From JANMGV01 sp037440405 (lineage in GTDB: Bacteria; Planctomycetota; Planctomycetia; Pirellulales; Pirellulaceae), in the NCBI GenBank assembly GCA_037440405.1, contig JBBIUE010000006.1:32394-96393 (forward strand): 64,000 nucleotides of DNA. The letters are read 5' to 3'. Below, one piece after another: positions 17,730 to 27,132 of the stretch. Every line of letters begins with the position of its first letter. The stretch's first letter is position 1. Both the position numbers and the translations under genes were made by a program. Below the pieces are notes generated by a model. It was not told the DNA's origin, searched no databases, and saw only the letters and a program-made list of their open reading frames with translations.

Positions 17730-19796
17730 ATGGGGAACGTATCGGTGAGAGGTGGGCGGGCAGCGGTGCCTCTGCAAGGTTTGCTTCTGAGCGCGCTTTC
17801 CTTTTTCTGGAGCGGAACAGTGTGCGGACAGTCTCGCTTCGCCACTTCTGACAGTTGGAAGGGCTACGTTCATTGGATTGAACTTTACGACGAGAACAAC
17901 TCGACCATTGATCCAATCAATAATCCGAAACCATATTCACCGGAAAAGACTTGTGGTCGATGCCATGACTACAAAACAATCTCGCATGGTTGGCATTTTA
18001 ACGCTTCGTTATCCGAAACCGGAACCGCGACCGGCCGTCCTGGCATTCCGATGATTTGGAACGATGCCCGAACGGGAACGTTCCTACCAATCTCTTACCG
18101 GGGCTGGCAAGGCACGTACCATCCCAAAGACTTAGGGCTCACTCCGTGGCAGATCGCAGCCAAGTTCGGTGGATATCTGCCTGGCATGACCGTCGAGTCG
18201 CCTGCAGCCGCTGCGCCCGCTGAAGGTGTCGATCGAACCTCACTCACTGGAAATCTTTCCATCGATTGCCTCTTATGCCATCATCGGCCTGGAAGTGGTT
18301 ACAGCCCGTTCGTTTGGACCGAGCAAATCAAGGAACAGAACTTCAAGTACGCACCGACCGCAGCTTCCGGCTTGGCTACCGTCTCTGGAAGTCTCCGCCG
18401 CATGAAGAATGATCAGGGTGAAGAAGGCTCGGAAGAGAATGAACATGCACCTCAAGTTCAATATCAAGCCGACCGCTTTCGCAACGACGGCAAGGTCTTT
18501 GTCGATTTGATCCGTAAGCCGTCCAGCGAAGCTTGTTATTACTGTCACACCACCGTCGCGACCGAATCTCCGCAAGGCAGCCGCTGGATGCACGATGACG
18601 ACGTCCATCTTCGAGCTGGGATGCAATGCGCCGATTGCCATCGCCATGGTTTGGACCATCAAATGATTCGCGGATTCGATGGCGAGCCTCATGGTGCAGG
18701 AGCTGTAGCCGCAACATTCTCTTGCCTAGGTTGCCACCTGGGGGCAAATGATTCTTCGAACGGCTTTGGACAAGGCCGCCTCGGAGCACCGAGACCGCTA
18801 CATCGGGGACTCCCGCCATTGCATTTCGAGAAAATGAGTTGTACCGCGTGTCACTCTGGTCCAGTCGTGGAAGCGGAAATTGGCAGACAAATAACGTCGA
18901 TGGCACACGAACTCGGTACGCACATCAAACGGACCGGTCTCGAACTCCCAGCTGTTTTTGCAGGAGCCATCCTCCGATCCGATCCGTCAGGAACCATCGT
19001 CACCGGTCCCGAGGAGGGCAAGTACACTCCGCATCGGCTCCTGTGGCCCAGCTATTGGGGAATCGTGACGGAGCAAGCAGTCAAGCCCTTGAACCCTGAG
19101 CAAGCTTACGAACTCGTCCGTAAACCGCTGAAAATTCGAAAGGACTTTGTCGATGACCTAGCAGAGGTCAAATTAACCTTGAGCCAGCGCAAGCAAATTC
19201 TTGGCGACGATCAAGCGGCTCGGATGAAATCCGAAGAACTGAGCGAATCTCAGCGCCTGCAACTGCAGCAAGCCGAGGAAGCGGAACGCAAGAAGCAAGT
19301 GGAAGAACGTATGCTTGCTGCCCTCGCCGAGATCGAGAAAGCCTTTCCAGGTTCTCAGGGCGCCTTTGTGCATGGTGGCACAGGCGTCATTCGAGGTCAG
19401 GACGGGAAGTTAGCTTACCTCGAATCTGATAAACTAAACGCCAGCGCTAAACCTTACGCGTGGCCTTTGGCTCATACCGTCAGGCCAGCTCAGCAATCCT
19501 TGGGCATCCGTGGTTGCAACGAGTGCCATGGTCCCAATGCCCATTTCTTTTACGCTCAAATCCAACCTCTCGCTGTCGTGCCAGGTCAGGAAACGTCAGC
19601 GATCCCGCTGCACGAACTTCAAGGAGCGGACATCCATCGATTGGCGAACTGGAGTCGGCTCTTCCAGGGACGAGACACTTTTAAGCTTGTCGGTTGGATC
19701 GCCTTCGGGCTAACCTTCTTCGTTGTCCTTTCTGCGGCAGCAATCAACCTGAGCGACTTTTGGCGAAGATCGAAAGTCACTCCGGACCAAGAGTAA
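17730..19796 (+). CDS. Membrane-anchored multihaem (7 x CxxCH) cytochrome c
   Basis: Exported 688-aa protein with seven haem-binding motifs: CGRCH (75-79), CLLCH, CYYCH, CADCH, CLGCH, CTACH and a distant CNECH near residue 590. Additional His residues between motifs can serve as distal ligands. A signal peptide ends near CGQ. Between haems six and seven lies a highly charged Gln/Glu/Lys-rich segment of about 60 residues that looks like a coiled coil. The C-terminus has one membrane helix (LVGWIAFGLTFFVVLSAAAI) and a short basic cytoplasmic tail. It should carry electrons in the periplasm. The next gene, 53 nt downstream, encodes a small haem-b-like membrane protein that could link it to the quinone pool. 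The exact reaction is unknown. Confidence 0.9.
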   Translation: MGNVSVRGGRAAVPLQGLLLSALSFFWSGTVCGQSRFATSDSWKGYVHWIELYDENNSTIDPINNPKPYSPEKTCGRCHDYKTISHGWHFNASLSETGTATGRPGIPMIWNDARTGTFLPISYRGWQGTYHPKDLGLTPWQIAAKFGGYLPGMTVESPAAAAPAEGVDRTSLTGNLSIDCLLCHHRPGSGYSPFVWTEQIKEQNFKYAPTAASGLATVSGSLRRMKNDQGEEGSEENEHAPQVQYQADRFRNDGKVFVDLIRKPSSEACYYCHTTVATESPQGSRWMHDDDVHLRAGMQCADCHRHGLDHQMIRGFDGEPHGAGAVAATFSCLGCHLGANDSSNGFGQGRLGAPRPLHRGLPPLHFEKMSCTACHSGPVVEAEIGRQITSMAHELGTHIKRTGLELPAVFAGAILRSDPSGTIVTGPEEGKYTPHRLLWPSYWGIVTEQAVKPLNPEQAYELVRKPLKIRKDFVDDLAEVKLTLSQRKQILGDDQAARMKSEELSESQRLQLQQAEEAERKKQVEERMLAALAEIEKAFPGSQGAFVHGGTGVIRGQDGKLAYLESDKLNASAKPYAWPLAHTVRPAQQSLGIRGCNECHGPNAHFFYAQIQPLAVVPGQETSAIPLHELQGADIHRLANWSRLFQGRDTFKLVGWIAFGLTFFVVLSAAAINLSDFWRRSKVTPDQE

Positions 19797-19849
19797 ATCC
19801 GCAGCCAATGGTCTACATCAATCCGAACCTATTTCTCAATTAGGGAAAC

Positions 19850-20389
19850 ATGAACGAGATCAGTTTGCCATTTTCAACGTGGATCATCCCAACGCTGCTC
19901 GGCGCTGCTAGCGTGATGTTGGTGACGATCGCTATCGCGTTTTTCACCAGGAGAAAGCGAAGGGATCCATTCAGACGTCGTTGGATTAACACCGGGATTT
20001 ACCTTACCTTTGTTTTTTCGGTTGCCGTGCTGGCGGCAAGCTCGTTTTCCGCCATTCTATCTGAAGGCAAAATGGAGCATGACGCTCTGATGATCCACGT
20101 CGCGGCTTCCGGTTTGTTTGTTTGCTTGTTGTTCGTTGTCGCGTTGACTTATCTGCCGCGCGGCGAGACGACTCGAAAAGTTTGGTGGTGGGAGAAATGG
20201 AACATTTGGGGACTCGTCGTCAGTGGCCTGATCGCATCCGTTACCATGCTCCTCAGCATGCTTCCGCTGTTGGATTCCGATCAGCTCGGACAAACTTTGC
20301 ATTGGCACCGCCTAGCAGGACTAGCAACGGTCATATTCTTGCTCCAACACCTAGCGGCGACTCTCATTGGTTGGTTGGGATGGCGGTGA
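19850..20389 (+). CDS. Small five-helix membrane protein, candidate haem-b partner
   Basis: A 179-aa integral membrane protein with five predicted helices (about 10-32, 47-70, 80-102, 118-140 and 152-176). Histidines at 77 and 83 near helix 3, and 151, 153 and 167 around helix 5, are placed such that they could hold haem b, as in small quinol-oxidising cytochrome b subunits; this is inference, and no family is recognised. AGGGAAAC precedes the ATG. Its position directly after a membrane-anchored multihaem cytochrome on the same strand suggests a two-subunit quinol/cytochrome electron-transfer unit. Downstream is a 750-bp non-coding region containing a scaffold gap. Confidence 0.7.
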   Translation: MNEISLPFSTWIIPTLLGAASVMLVTIAIAFFTRRKRRDPFRRRWINTGIYLTFVFSVAVLAASSFSAILSEGKMEHDALMIHVAASGLFVCLLFVVALTYLPRGETTRKVWWWEKWNIWGLVVSGLIASVTMLLSMLPLLDSDQLGQTLHWHRLAGLATVIFLLQHLAATLIGWLGWR

Positions 20390-20593
20390 TTCAACATGTA
20401 ACCCCGAACGTTCTGTGATAGACCGTGGAAATTGAAATCGCAATACGAAGCGGTATGAAGTTGACGCGCGAAGTCGGCATGGTTTGACATGAGGCACTAA
20501 TGTCACGGTGCGACCTGTATCGACGGAGGGAGTGACCGGCATTTTGCCCGCGAAATGGGATGTCTGCCGCGACCCGTATATTTCAGGAATGAC

Positions 20594-20648
20594 AGTAACT
20601 TGCGTGAAACGCGATCAATCGCGAAATCAAGGAATCAAGGAACCAGGG
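20594..20648. repeat. 55-bp direct repeat, left copy, at gap edge
   Basis: This 55-bp sequence ends exactly at the first N and is repeated identically at 20749-20803, starting exactly after the last N. It contains a short internal repeat (atcaagga twice). The arrangement looks like an unmerged overlap of two contigs. Confidence 0.9.
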
Positions 20649-20748
20649 NNNNNNNNNNNNNNNNNNNNNNNNNNNNNNNNNNNNNNNNNNNNNNNNNNNN
20701 NNNNNNNNNNNNNNNNNNNNNNNNNNNNNNNNNNNNNNNNNNNNNNNN
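20649..20748. other. Scaffold gap (100 N)
   Basis: Exactly 100 undetermined bases, the usual placeholder for unknown length. Flanked by identical 55-bp sequences, so the true gap may be zero, negative, or a collapsed repeat. Confidence 0.98.
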
Positions 20749-20803
20749 AGTAACTTGCGTGAAACGCGATCAATCGCGAAATCAAGGAATCAAGGAACCA
20801 GGG
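20749..20803. repeat. 55-bp direct repeat, right copy, at gap edge
   Basis: Identical to 20594-20648 and begins at the first base after the N run. See the left copy. Confidence 0.9.
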
Positions 20804-20942
20804 GGGCAGTCGTTCATTATCGTTCTCCTAAGCTTTGAACATTGAAGACGTTGACTGGACCCTATTACCCGAGTCGAAAGCCGCACTTGGCAACGAAGTA
20901 CAACACCGCTCCGATGAGGTGAATGACTGGTATACGTTCACC

Positions 20943-20964
20943 TGCAATTCGCTTTAGAATTGCA
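20943..20964. other. Perfect 8-bp inverted repeat
   Basis: TGCAATTC (20943-20950), six-base loop, GAATTGCA (20957-20964). AT-rich and without a following T tract, so it is not a standard terminator. It lies about 180 bp downstream of the DUF11 giant gene end (that gene is on -) and could be an mRNA 3' structure. Confidence 0.6.
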
Positions 20965-21139
20965 AACCGTCGAACGGCTCGAATGGCGCGAACAGGCGGC
21001 GGCCTGCAGATTCTCTCGATCAGACTCGGTTAATGCGATCGGTAGGAGTGATGCGGCTCAAGCGGTCCAAAGTACAGAAACCGGTGGGTTCGTGCCCATC
21101 CGATTTCCTTAACATGCGGTTCTATGGACGGAAGACTCA

Positions 21140-24100
21140 TTAGTTGTTCGACGCAAGAAATCGTCGCTTGCTGATGTCGCGGACGTTTTCGGCGAAGTTA
21201 TTGCCGACGGAATCGTTTCCGCCCGTCAAGTTGACGGTGAACGTATCGTTCGCGGTGATGGTGCTTCCATTGGTGCCAGCCGTTTCCGGTCCGTCAACAA
21301 ACCCAGCCGGTTGGGTTTGCACCACGGTGTAGGTGCCGGGACGAAGATTGGCAAATTCATAAGTGCCATCGGCTGCCGTTTGCGTCGTTCGCGAGACAGT
21401 TGCCCCAAGGAAGTCGGTTCCGTTGAGGGTGATCGTCACACCTGCGATTCCCGGCTCGCCCGTATCGAATGCCCCGTTGCGATTGAGATCGTTGTAGACT
21501 CGACCTCGAATGGCGGCTGTTCCGGTTGCCAAAGTTGTTACCGTCGCCGAGTTGTTATTCGGATTGGTTTCGGTTTCGGTTGCCGTGACCGTTGCGGTGT
21601 TGGTGATCTGGGCTTGAGTGCCTGCGTTGACCGTGGTGTTAATCGTCACCGTCGCGCTTGCACCGGATGCCAAGTTTCCGATGTTCGCAGTCACCGCGTT
21701 GCCGTTATTGGTGACCGTTCCAGAAGAGGCGGTTCCGCTCACGAAGGTCAACTGCGACGGTAGATTATCGGTAACAACAACATTGGTGGCCGTGCTTGGT
21801 CCCGAATTGGTAACGGTGATGGTGTAAGTCAGCGTTGCTCCAGGTGCAACCGGATCAACCGAATCCGTTTTGGTGATGCTGATGTCCAATTGCGGTGTCA
21901 CTTGCGTCGTTTCGGTGGCTGAATCGTTGTTCGGATTGCTGTCGGTTTCCGTCCGTGTGACCGTAGCGGTATTCGTCAGCGTCCCTCGTGCAGTCCCAGC
22001 AACGGTGGCATTGATGGTGACCGTGGCCGAAGCACCTGGATTCAAGGTGCCGATGTTGGCGGTGACGGTACCATTGTTGTTGGCGACCGTCCCCGAAGAG
22101 GAGCTTGCAGATACGAACACGACACCGGCTGGCAGCGGATCGGTCATAACCACATTGGTAGCCGTGGACGGACCGTCATTCGTGACGATGATGGTATAGG
22201 TCAACTGACCTCCAGCGATGACGGGGTCCACCGTATCTGCTTTCGTGACGCGCAGATCAACTTGTCGATTGATGGTAGTTGTTTCGGAGTCCGTGTTGTT
22301 AGCGGTGTTCGTTTCGGTCTCATTGCCGGAAACGGTTGCCGTATTCGAAATTGTCCCGGTCGCATCGGGGTTGACCGTTGCACGAATGGTCACCGTGGCG
22401 GACGCACCGTTGGCAAGATTGCCCAAAGCCACGTTGACATTGTTTCCGGTGTTGGTTGCAGATCCTTGACTCGGCGTCGCCGAGACGAAGGTCAATGAAT
22501 TTGGCAAGGCATCAACGACGGTTACACCTGTAGCATTCGAGGGTCCATTGTTGGTCACTGTCAGGGTGTAGATGACATCCTGACCGGCAATCACTGGATC
22601 GACCGTGTCGACCTTTGTGATGACGAGATCAATCAATTGCTGAGTTGCTGTGGTTGTAGTAGCGGTGTTGTTGCCCGGATTGGTATCGTTCTCAGCGACT
22701 GTCACTGTGGCTGTGTTGGTGATGGTCGCTGGTGCGTTGGCGTTGACGCCGACGATCAAGGTGATGGTAGCAGCTTGCGCCACTTGAAGGGTTCCAACAT
22801 TGACCGTGACCACGCCTCCCGCAAAAGAGCCGGTACCAATGGTCGAATCGACAGAATTGAAAGTAAGGCCTGCTGGAAGTGTGTCGCTGACGACGACGTT
22901 CGTCGCGACACTCGGTCCATCATTCGTTACTGAGAGTGTATAAGTCAACGTTCCTCCGACCGAGACGGGATCCGGTGAATCCGCTTTCGTGATCCTCACG
23001 TCGACGTTGCGATTGACGTCGGTCGTGGCCGTCGAAGAGTTGTTATTGGGGTTTGGATCCGTTTCCGCGCCAGTCACCGTCGCGGTATTCTGAACCGTGG
23101 TGACCGTCGAACCTGCTGGGACTCCGACGATCACGGTCACCGTTGCGGACGCACCGGGAGCCAAATCTCCCAGGTTTCCGGAAATAACGCCTCCGGCTTG
23201 GTTGGCCGCGCCTTGGCTTGAATCGACGCTGACGAAGTTAACATCGCCAGGAAGCGTGTCCGATACGGTGACATTGGTGGCCAACGATGGTCCATCGTTC
23301 GTCACGGTTAACGTGTAGGTGAGTTGATCGCCGGCGATGACCGGGTCGGGCGTATCGGTCTTGACGATCCGCAGGTCGGTTTGGCGATCGACCTCGGTCG
23401 TCAGTTGGTCTTGGTTATTGGTCAGGTCTCTTTCCTGACCATCTCCGGTAACAGAAGCATTATTGACCAACGGTCCGGTCGCGTTGGGTGGAACACTGAT
23501 GACCACTGTAATTGTCGCATTGGCGTTGCTCGCCAGAGTGCCAAGGTTTGCGGTAATCGTACCGCCGGCTTCACTGGCGGTACCTTGACTTGTTGCAACG
23601 GAAACGAAGGTCACACCGTTGGGTAATGGGTCGCTGACAACCACGTTTGACGCGGTTTCAGGTCCGTTGTTAGTAACGCTTAACGTATATGTTAATGGCG
23701 CACCTGCGATGGCTGTGATGAGGTTCGCGGTCTTGTCGATGGCCAAATCGATCAGCGGTGCAAATCCCAAGTCGATTGTGAGATTCGTGTTCGGGTCAGT
23801 ATCCCCATCATCGATCGGTTCTCCACCTGCCGTTAAGGTAATCAGCGCCGTAGCGACACCTACTCCTGCGATGAAAGAGCCATTATCATCGTTATCGACG
23901 TTGTTGTTCGGATTAGGAGTTGGATCATTGCCCGTACTCGTAGCGTGCCCCTCAAGAGGCTGTCCTGCACCGAATTGTGTGATTGGAACGAGAACGAAGT
24001 AGTTACCAGGGAGAAGATTGGTAAACGAATAATTTCCAGTTGCATTGGTGGAAGTCGTACCAATGAGCGTATCCGTTCCGACTTCTAAAGTCCCGTTGCT

Positions 24101-25285
24101 GTTCGAATCTTGATAGAGTTCCAGGGTGACTCCCGCCGCACCGAACTCACCGCTGTCGCGAACGCCGTTGTTGTTGGTGTCAATCCAGACCAAATTGCCG
24201 ATGGTCATAGGGTTGAGATTGGCCGCATTGCTCGTGATGAGTGCTTCACCAATGGTTCCGAAGTTATCGAGTTGCCCATTTCCGGCGGCGACCGTATCAA
24301 ATTCGAATTGGATGGCACCGACATTGGCAAAGTTCGCGCCGGTACCTGTGGCGGTCCAGGCCGGATCATCGAAACGAACATCGAGCACTTCGGTTGCGAC
24401 ACCTCCAGCCGTTACTGGAATGGGCACGGTGATCACCGAGAAGTTGCCGGCGCTTGAGAATACACGGATCGTGAGGTCTGTTCCAGCTAAGTCCGTGCCG
24501 ACGGTATAACGGAACGCGACAGCGCTACCGGCTCCGGTCAGGTCGATTCCTCCAAGGCCCGTCGGATTGAGAGTCGTTGCGTCACCGTCGGGACCGTCAT
24601 AGGTAACCACGCGCGTGCCGGTCGTGCCGGAGTTGGATTCAAAAGCAAGCACGCCGGAAACTCCAGCCAAATTCGCGACGAGCTGGATCGTTTGACCTGG
24701 AGTGCCACCTGTCGCAGTCGCGAGCAGGTCGCGCTCTCCACCAACCGCTTCTGGCGCCGCCAACGAACTAGAAGCGGTGGGAGTGATTCCGACGACTGCC
24801 GTGACCGACTGGGTTGTCGTATTGAAAGTATCCAAATTCTGAACGATCACCCCGGCGGCTTGCACCGCAGAAATGTCGATCGTCTTCACCGACTCGGCGG
24901 CTCGTTGCAGAAGACCAGTAACTGGTGACTGCACGACGAAATAACGACCTTCGGCTAGCCGCGAGAAGCGAAAATTGCCGCTGGCGTCCGTCGTCGCTGT
25001 GGCTATCAAAGTATCGTCGCCGCCACCATTATTAAACGTGTTGTCGCCGCCATCACGAAAGAGTTGTACCGTCGCTCCGCTCAAGCGAACGTCATCAGCA
25101 GTCAGGCCGTTGTCGGTGAGGTCGGTAAATATGGTTCCGGCAACGGCTCCATAATCGGCTGCAAGGAGGCGCCGACCTTCGAGCATCTCGACGCGCAATC
25201 TTCTCTTAGCAGATTCTCGGCGAGAGGTTTCCGATGGTGTAGATTTACGAATCGATCGATACAAGCGGGTCCAAAAGCCAGCCAT
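21140..25285 (-). CDS. Giant extracellular protein with SdrD-B-like and six DUF11 repeats
   Basis: 1381 aa. The N-terminus is basic and contains the planctomycete leader-like motif VEMLEGRRLLAADY (about residues 32-45) instead of a classical signal peptide. Then come an SdrD-B/Cna-B-like domain, an unassigned beta-rich domain (about 180-350), a second SdrD-B domain with the Ca-binding-like phrase DTNNNGVRDSGEFG, six DUF11 repeats of about 124 aa each, and a third SdrD-B domain (DLNRNGAFDTGEPG). The C-terminus ends DISKRRFLASNN. Repeats and acidic loops suggest a calcium-stiffened surface or adhesion fibre; this is inference. GGAG sits 9 nt before the ATG. It is 199 bp downstream of the BBP7 gene on the same strand. 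Confidence 0.92.
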   Translation of the reverse strand: MAGFWTRLYRSIRKSTPSETSRRESAKRRLRVEMLEGRRLLAADYGAVAGTIFTDLTDNGLTADDVRLSGATVQLFRDGGDNTFNNGGGDDTLIATATTDASGNFRFSRLAEGRYFVVQSPVTGLLQRAAESVKTIDISAVQAAGVIVQNLDTFNTTTQSVTAVVGITPTASSSLAAPEAVGGERDLLATATGGTPGQTIQLVANLAGVSGVLAFESNSGTTGTRVVTYDGPDGDATTLNPTGLGGIDLTGAGSAVAFRYTVGTDLAGTDLTIRVFSSAGNFSVITVPIPVTAGGVATEVLDVRFDDPAWTATGTGANFANVGAIQFEFDTVAAGNGQLDNFGTIGEALITSNAANLNPMTIGNLVWIDTNNNGVRDSGEFGAAGVTLELYQDSNSNGTLEVGTDTLIGTTSTNATGNYSFTNLLPGNYFVLVPITQFGAGQPLEGHATSTGNDPTPNPNNNVDNDDNGSFIAGVGVATALITLTAGGEPIDDGDTDPNTNLTIDLGFAPLIDLAIDKTANLITAIAGAPLTYTLSVTNNGPETASNVVVSDPLPNGVTFVSVATSQGTASEAGGTITANLGTLASNANATITVVISVPPNATGPLVNNASVTGDGQERDLTNNQDQLTTEVDRQTDLRIVKTDTPDPVIAGDQLTYTLTVTNDGPSLATNVTVSDTLPGDVNFVSVDSSQGAANQAGGVISGNLGDLAPGASATVTVIVGVPAGSTVTTVQNTATVTGAETDPNPNNNSSTATTDVNRNVDVRITKADSPDPVSVGGTLTYTLSVTNDGPSVATNVVVSDTLPAGLTFNSVDSTIGTGSFAGGVVTVNVGTLQVAQAATITLIVGVNANAPATITNTATVTVAENDTNPGNNTATTTTATQQLIDLVITKVDTVDPVIAGQDVIYTLTVTNNGPSNATGVTVVDALPNSLTFVSATPSQGSATNTGNNVNVALGNLANGASATVTIRATVNPDATGTISNTATVSGNETETNTANNTDSETTTINRQVDLRVTKADTVDPVIAGGQLTYTIIVTNDGPSTATNVVMTDPLPAGVVFVSASSSSGTVANNNGTVTANIGTLNPGASATVTINATVAGTARGTLTNTATVTRTETDSNPNNDSATETTQVTPQLDISITKTDSVDPVAPGATLTYTITVTNSGPSTATNVVVTDNLPSQLTFVSGTASSGTVTNNGNAVTANIGNLASGASATVTINTTVNAGTQAQITNTATVTATETETNPNNNSATVTTLATGTAAIRGRVYNDLNRNGAFDTGEPGIAGVTITLNGTDFLGATVSRTTQTAADGTYEFANLRPGTYTVVQTQPAGFVDGPETAGTNGSTITANDTFTVNLTGGNDSVGNNFAENVRDISKRRFLASNN
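21530..23755 (-). repeat. Six tandem DUF11 coding repeats (about 372 bp each)
   Basis: Each unit encodes a domain with the shared phrase 'LTYTLxVTNxGPSxATNVxVxD.LP' and a second half containing 'ASATVTI'. The units differ in codons but align end to end with a period of about 124 residues. Boundaries are approximate. The series probably arose by repeated intragenic duplication. Confidence 0.88.
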
Positions 25286-25484
25286 TGAAGCTGCTCCATG
25301 CGAAAAGTCATCGTCCGTTTGGCCCGGATTGCGGGATCCGAAAGACCAGACCGACGAGAGCCACTAGAGGCTCAGAGATTTTTTCCGATGGGGCATCCAA
25401 TGAAGCAAGGCAGCAAACTTTCATTTGGGAAAGCCATGCTGCCTCGAAATTGTGATGGTCGATGTGAGCCTTCGCCCAAAAATC

Positions 25485-26927
25485 CTACCACCGGTACTCC
25501 GCTCCGAAGTTCAGCCCCTGTACCCAATAATCGGTTTCCATGAACCGAAACTGGGGGCGAGCTACCTGATTGTTGAGATTTTCCGATGGTGCCAATAAAT
25601 TCGGATGTAGGTCCAAGCTAATTTGATCGCCGGGTCGAACCACGCTGCTCAAGAATAGCAGGGTATAGCCAGCGATCAAACGCGTTCGTGGAGTAAGCTG
25701 GTATCCGAGTTGAGCTCCGAATTCAGGAAGGACAGCAAACTTGTCGCGTTCAAACAGGCCAATGTTGCCTCGCTGGGTCAAAAAGCCAGTTCCGAAGTTC
25801 TGAGCGGCTTCACCCTGCGGCGTGATTCGAGTGTTTCCTCCAATGCGAACTTGTTGGTTTACATTTCCGATCGAAAGTCGGAGCAACGTGTCTAGCGTCC
25901 AGAGTCCCTTTCGCCCTTGCCACTGGACGCCAAGCTCAGCTCCGTTGAACGTGTTTCGCGTCTGAAAGTCATCAATAATGTTAAATTGTGTTTGATTGGT
26001 CGTTTGTTGCGACTGAAGATTTTCAGTCAAGGTGATGCGCTCCTTGAGGAAGAGGTGTCGCCAACCGAGGGTCGCATCAAAGCGGGACATGGTTGGTACG
26101 CAGGTGCCGCAAAGATCCGAATACGTTTCGCAGTTACCGCATGCAAATCGGCGGCGCACGCGGGCTGCAATGCCTGTCAGATTCGAACTGGCATCCATCT
26201 GAAAACTTCCGGACGCGATTCCTGGAAAGGCAACCAACTCCGAGTCATTTTGACCCGTTTGAACATTGAAGAAGGGCCTCGCCAGCAATGGATTGCCCGT
26301 AGACTGTCGAAGGAAATTCACATTATCGCCGCCGAGCCCAAAATACTCACCTTCCAATCCCAACATGGGATAGTTTGGCAACCACCATCCAAAGCGAATT
26401 CGGCCACCAGATCGAGTGTCCGTAAGCAGTTCTTCATTGCCCAACAGAACCGAGGTGCCTGCACGACCGAGAATCCCTGTGTTATTGGCTGCCGTACCAT
26501 TCGGTGAACTCGTCAGCAAAGCGGGAATCCGCATTCCCGATTGCCACCACGCAAGATAGTCTGCCTGGACGTATGCGTTTCCAGGAAACATCAGGCAGAG
26601 CCGCGCCATCGGAGCTCTTGGCATGCAGGGATCGTAGCATGTGTTGCATCCAACTTGCGGTACACCACCACAATCGCAGTCCGAAGCATAGCCGCGATCC
26701 ATTCGGTAACCTTCATCGACGACGACTTCTTCACCGACCATGGACTCCTGATAAGAAGCTTGGCGAGCGGGTTGCGACTGACGCTGATTTTGCGTTGTGG
26801 CTGGGCCTCCGTGTTTCGTGGAACTCGGTTTAGAACTCGGAGCTCGACGAACGGTATTTTGGTCACCAGCGTTTAGCGATCCGATCGCACAGAGAACTAC
26901 TGCAATTGTCAAAATCAGTCGTCTCAC
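25485..26927 (-). CDS. BBP7-family outer-membrane beta-barrel protein
   Basis: 480 aa with a signal peptide (MRRLILTIAVVLCAIGSLNAG), a Gln/Ser-rich linker, a Cys-containing segment (CDCGGVPQVGCNTC), and then a long beta-rich region of the BBP7 type, a planctomycete outer-membrane barrel family. Landmarks include YVQADYLAWWQSG, RIRFGWWLPNYPMLGLEGEYF and a C-terminus GLNFGAEYRW ending in an aromatic residue, as barrels do. The start is GTG at 26927: an in-frame TGA three codons upstream excludes an earlier start. The function of BBP7 proteins is not established. It may share transcription with the DUF11 giant downstream. Confidence 0.9.
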   Translation of the reverse strand: MRRLILTIAVVLCAIGSLNAGDQNTVRRAPSSKPSSTKHGGPATTQNQRQSQPARQASYQESMVGEEVVVDEGYRMDRGYASDCDCGGVPQVGCNTCYDPCMPRAPMARLCLMFPGNAYVQADYLAWWQSGMRIPALLTSSPNGTAANNTGILGRAGTSVLLGNEELLTDTRSGGRIRFGWWLPNYPMLGLEGEYFGLGGDNVNFLRQSTGNPLLARPFFNVQTGQNDSELVAFPGIASGSFQMDASSNLTGIAARVRRRFACGNCETYSDLCGTCVPTMSRFDATLGWRHLFLKERITLTENLQSQQTTNQTQFNIIDDFQTRNTFNGAELGVQWQGRKGLWTLDTLLRLSIGNVNQQVRIGGNTRITPQGEAAQNFGTGFLTQRGNIGLFERDKFAVLPEFGAQLGYQLTPRTRLIAGYTLLFLSSVVRPGDQISLDLHPNLLAPSENLNNQVARPQFRFMETDYWVQGLNFGAEYRW

Positions 26928-26963
26928 GGCTATTCAATCCATCTGCAAGAAGATTAAATGTGT

Positions 26964-27010
26964 ACGCTAGCTCAACGTGTGAGCCAGCGTCTCCCTGCGT
27001 TACACAGGGA
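26964..27010. other. Two consecutive hairpins in a divergent intergenic region
   Basis: First stem ACGCT-a-GCTCA / TGAGC-c-AGCGT (26964-26990, one mismatch, 5-nt loop). Second stem TCCCTG / CAGGGA (26992-27010, 7-nt loop). They lie between the BBP7 gene (-) and the 6-phosphogluconolactonase gene (+), in the probable BBP7 5' leader. They could be an mRNA leader structure; no T tract follows. Confidence 0.6.
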
Positions 27011-27132
27011 TCGTCGTCCTCTTGTATCGGATGGCAAAGACCGAATTTTCAGCTTAATCAGAACAAATTACGAAATCCGAACAAATTACCTAACCGGACC
27101 TTTTGCGCATTTGCCCCAGATTGCGATCGAGA

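Larger units (their letters stand above)
20390..21139. other. Intergenic region with scaffold gap
   Basis: Roughly 650 known bases without a convincing gene on either strand. It contains the 100-N gap, identical 55-bp sequences on both sides of it, and one perfect 8-bp hairpin at 20943-20964. No tRNA-like cloverleaf or transposase fragment was recognised. Confidence 0.7.

Noticed and set aside
21530..23755. CRISPR-like periodicity
   Set aside because: The period is about 372 bp and in frame with DUF11 domains; it is a protein repeat, not an array.
25355..25385. GAGCC/GGCTC stem followed by six T as a terminator
   Set aside because: The T tract is on + while both flanking genes are on -, so it would not terminate them.
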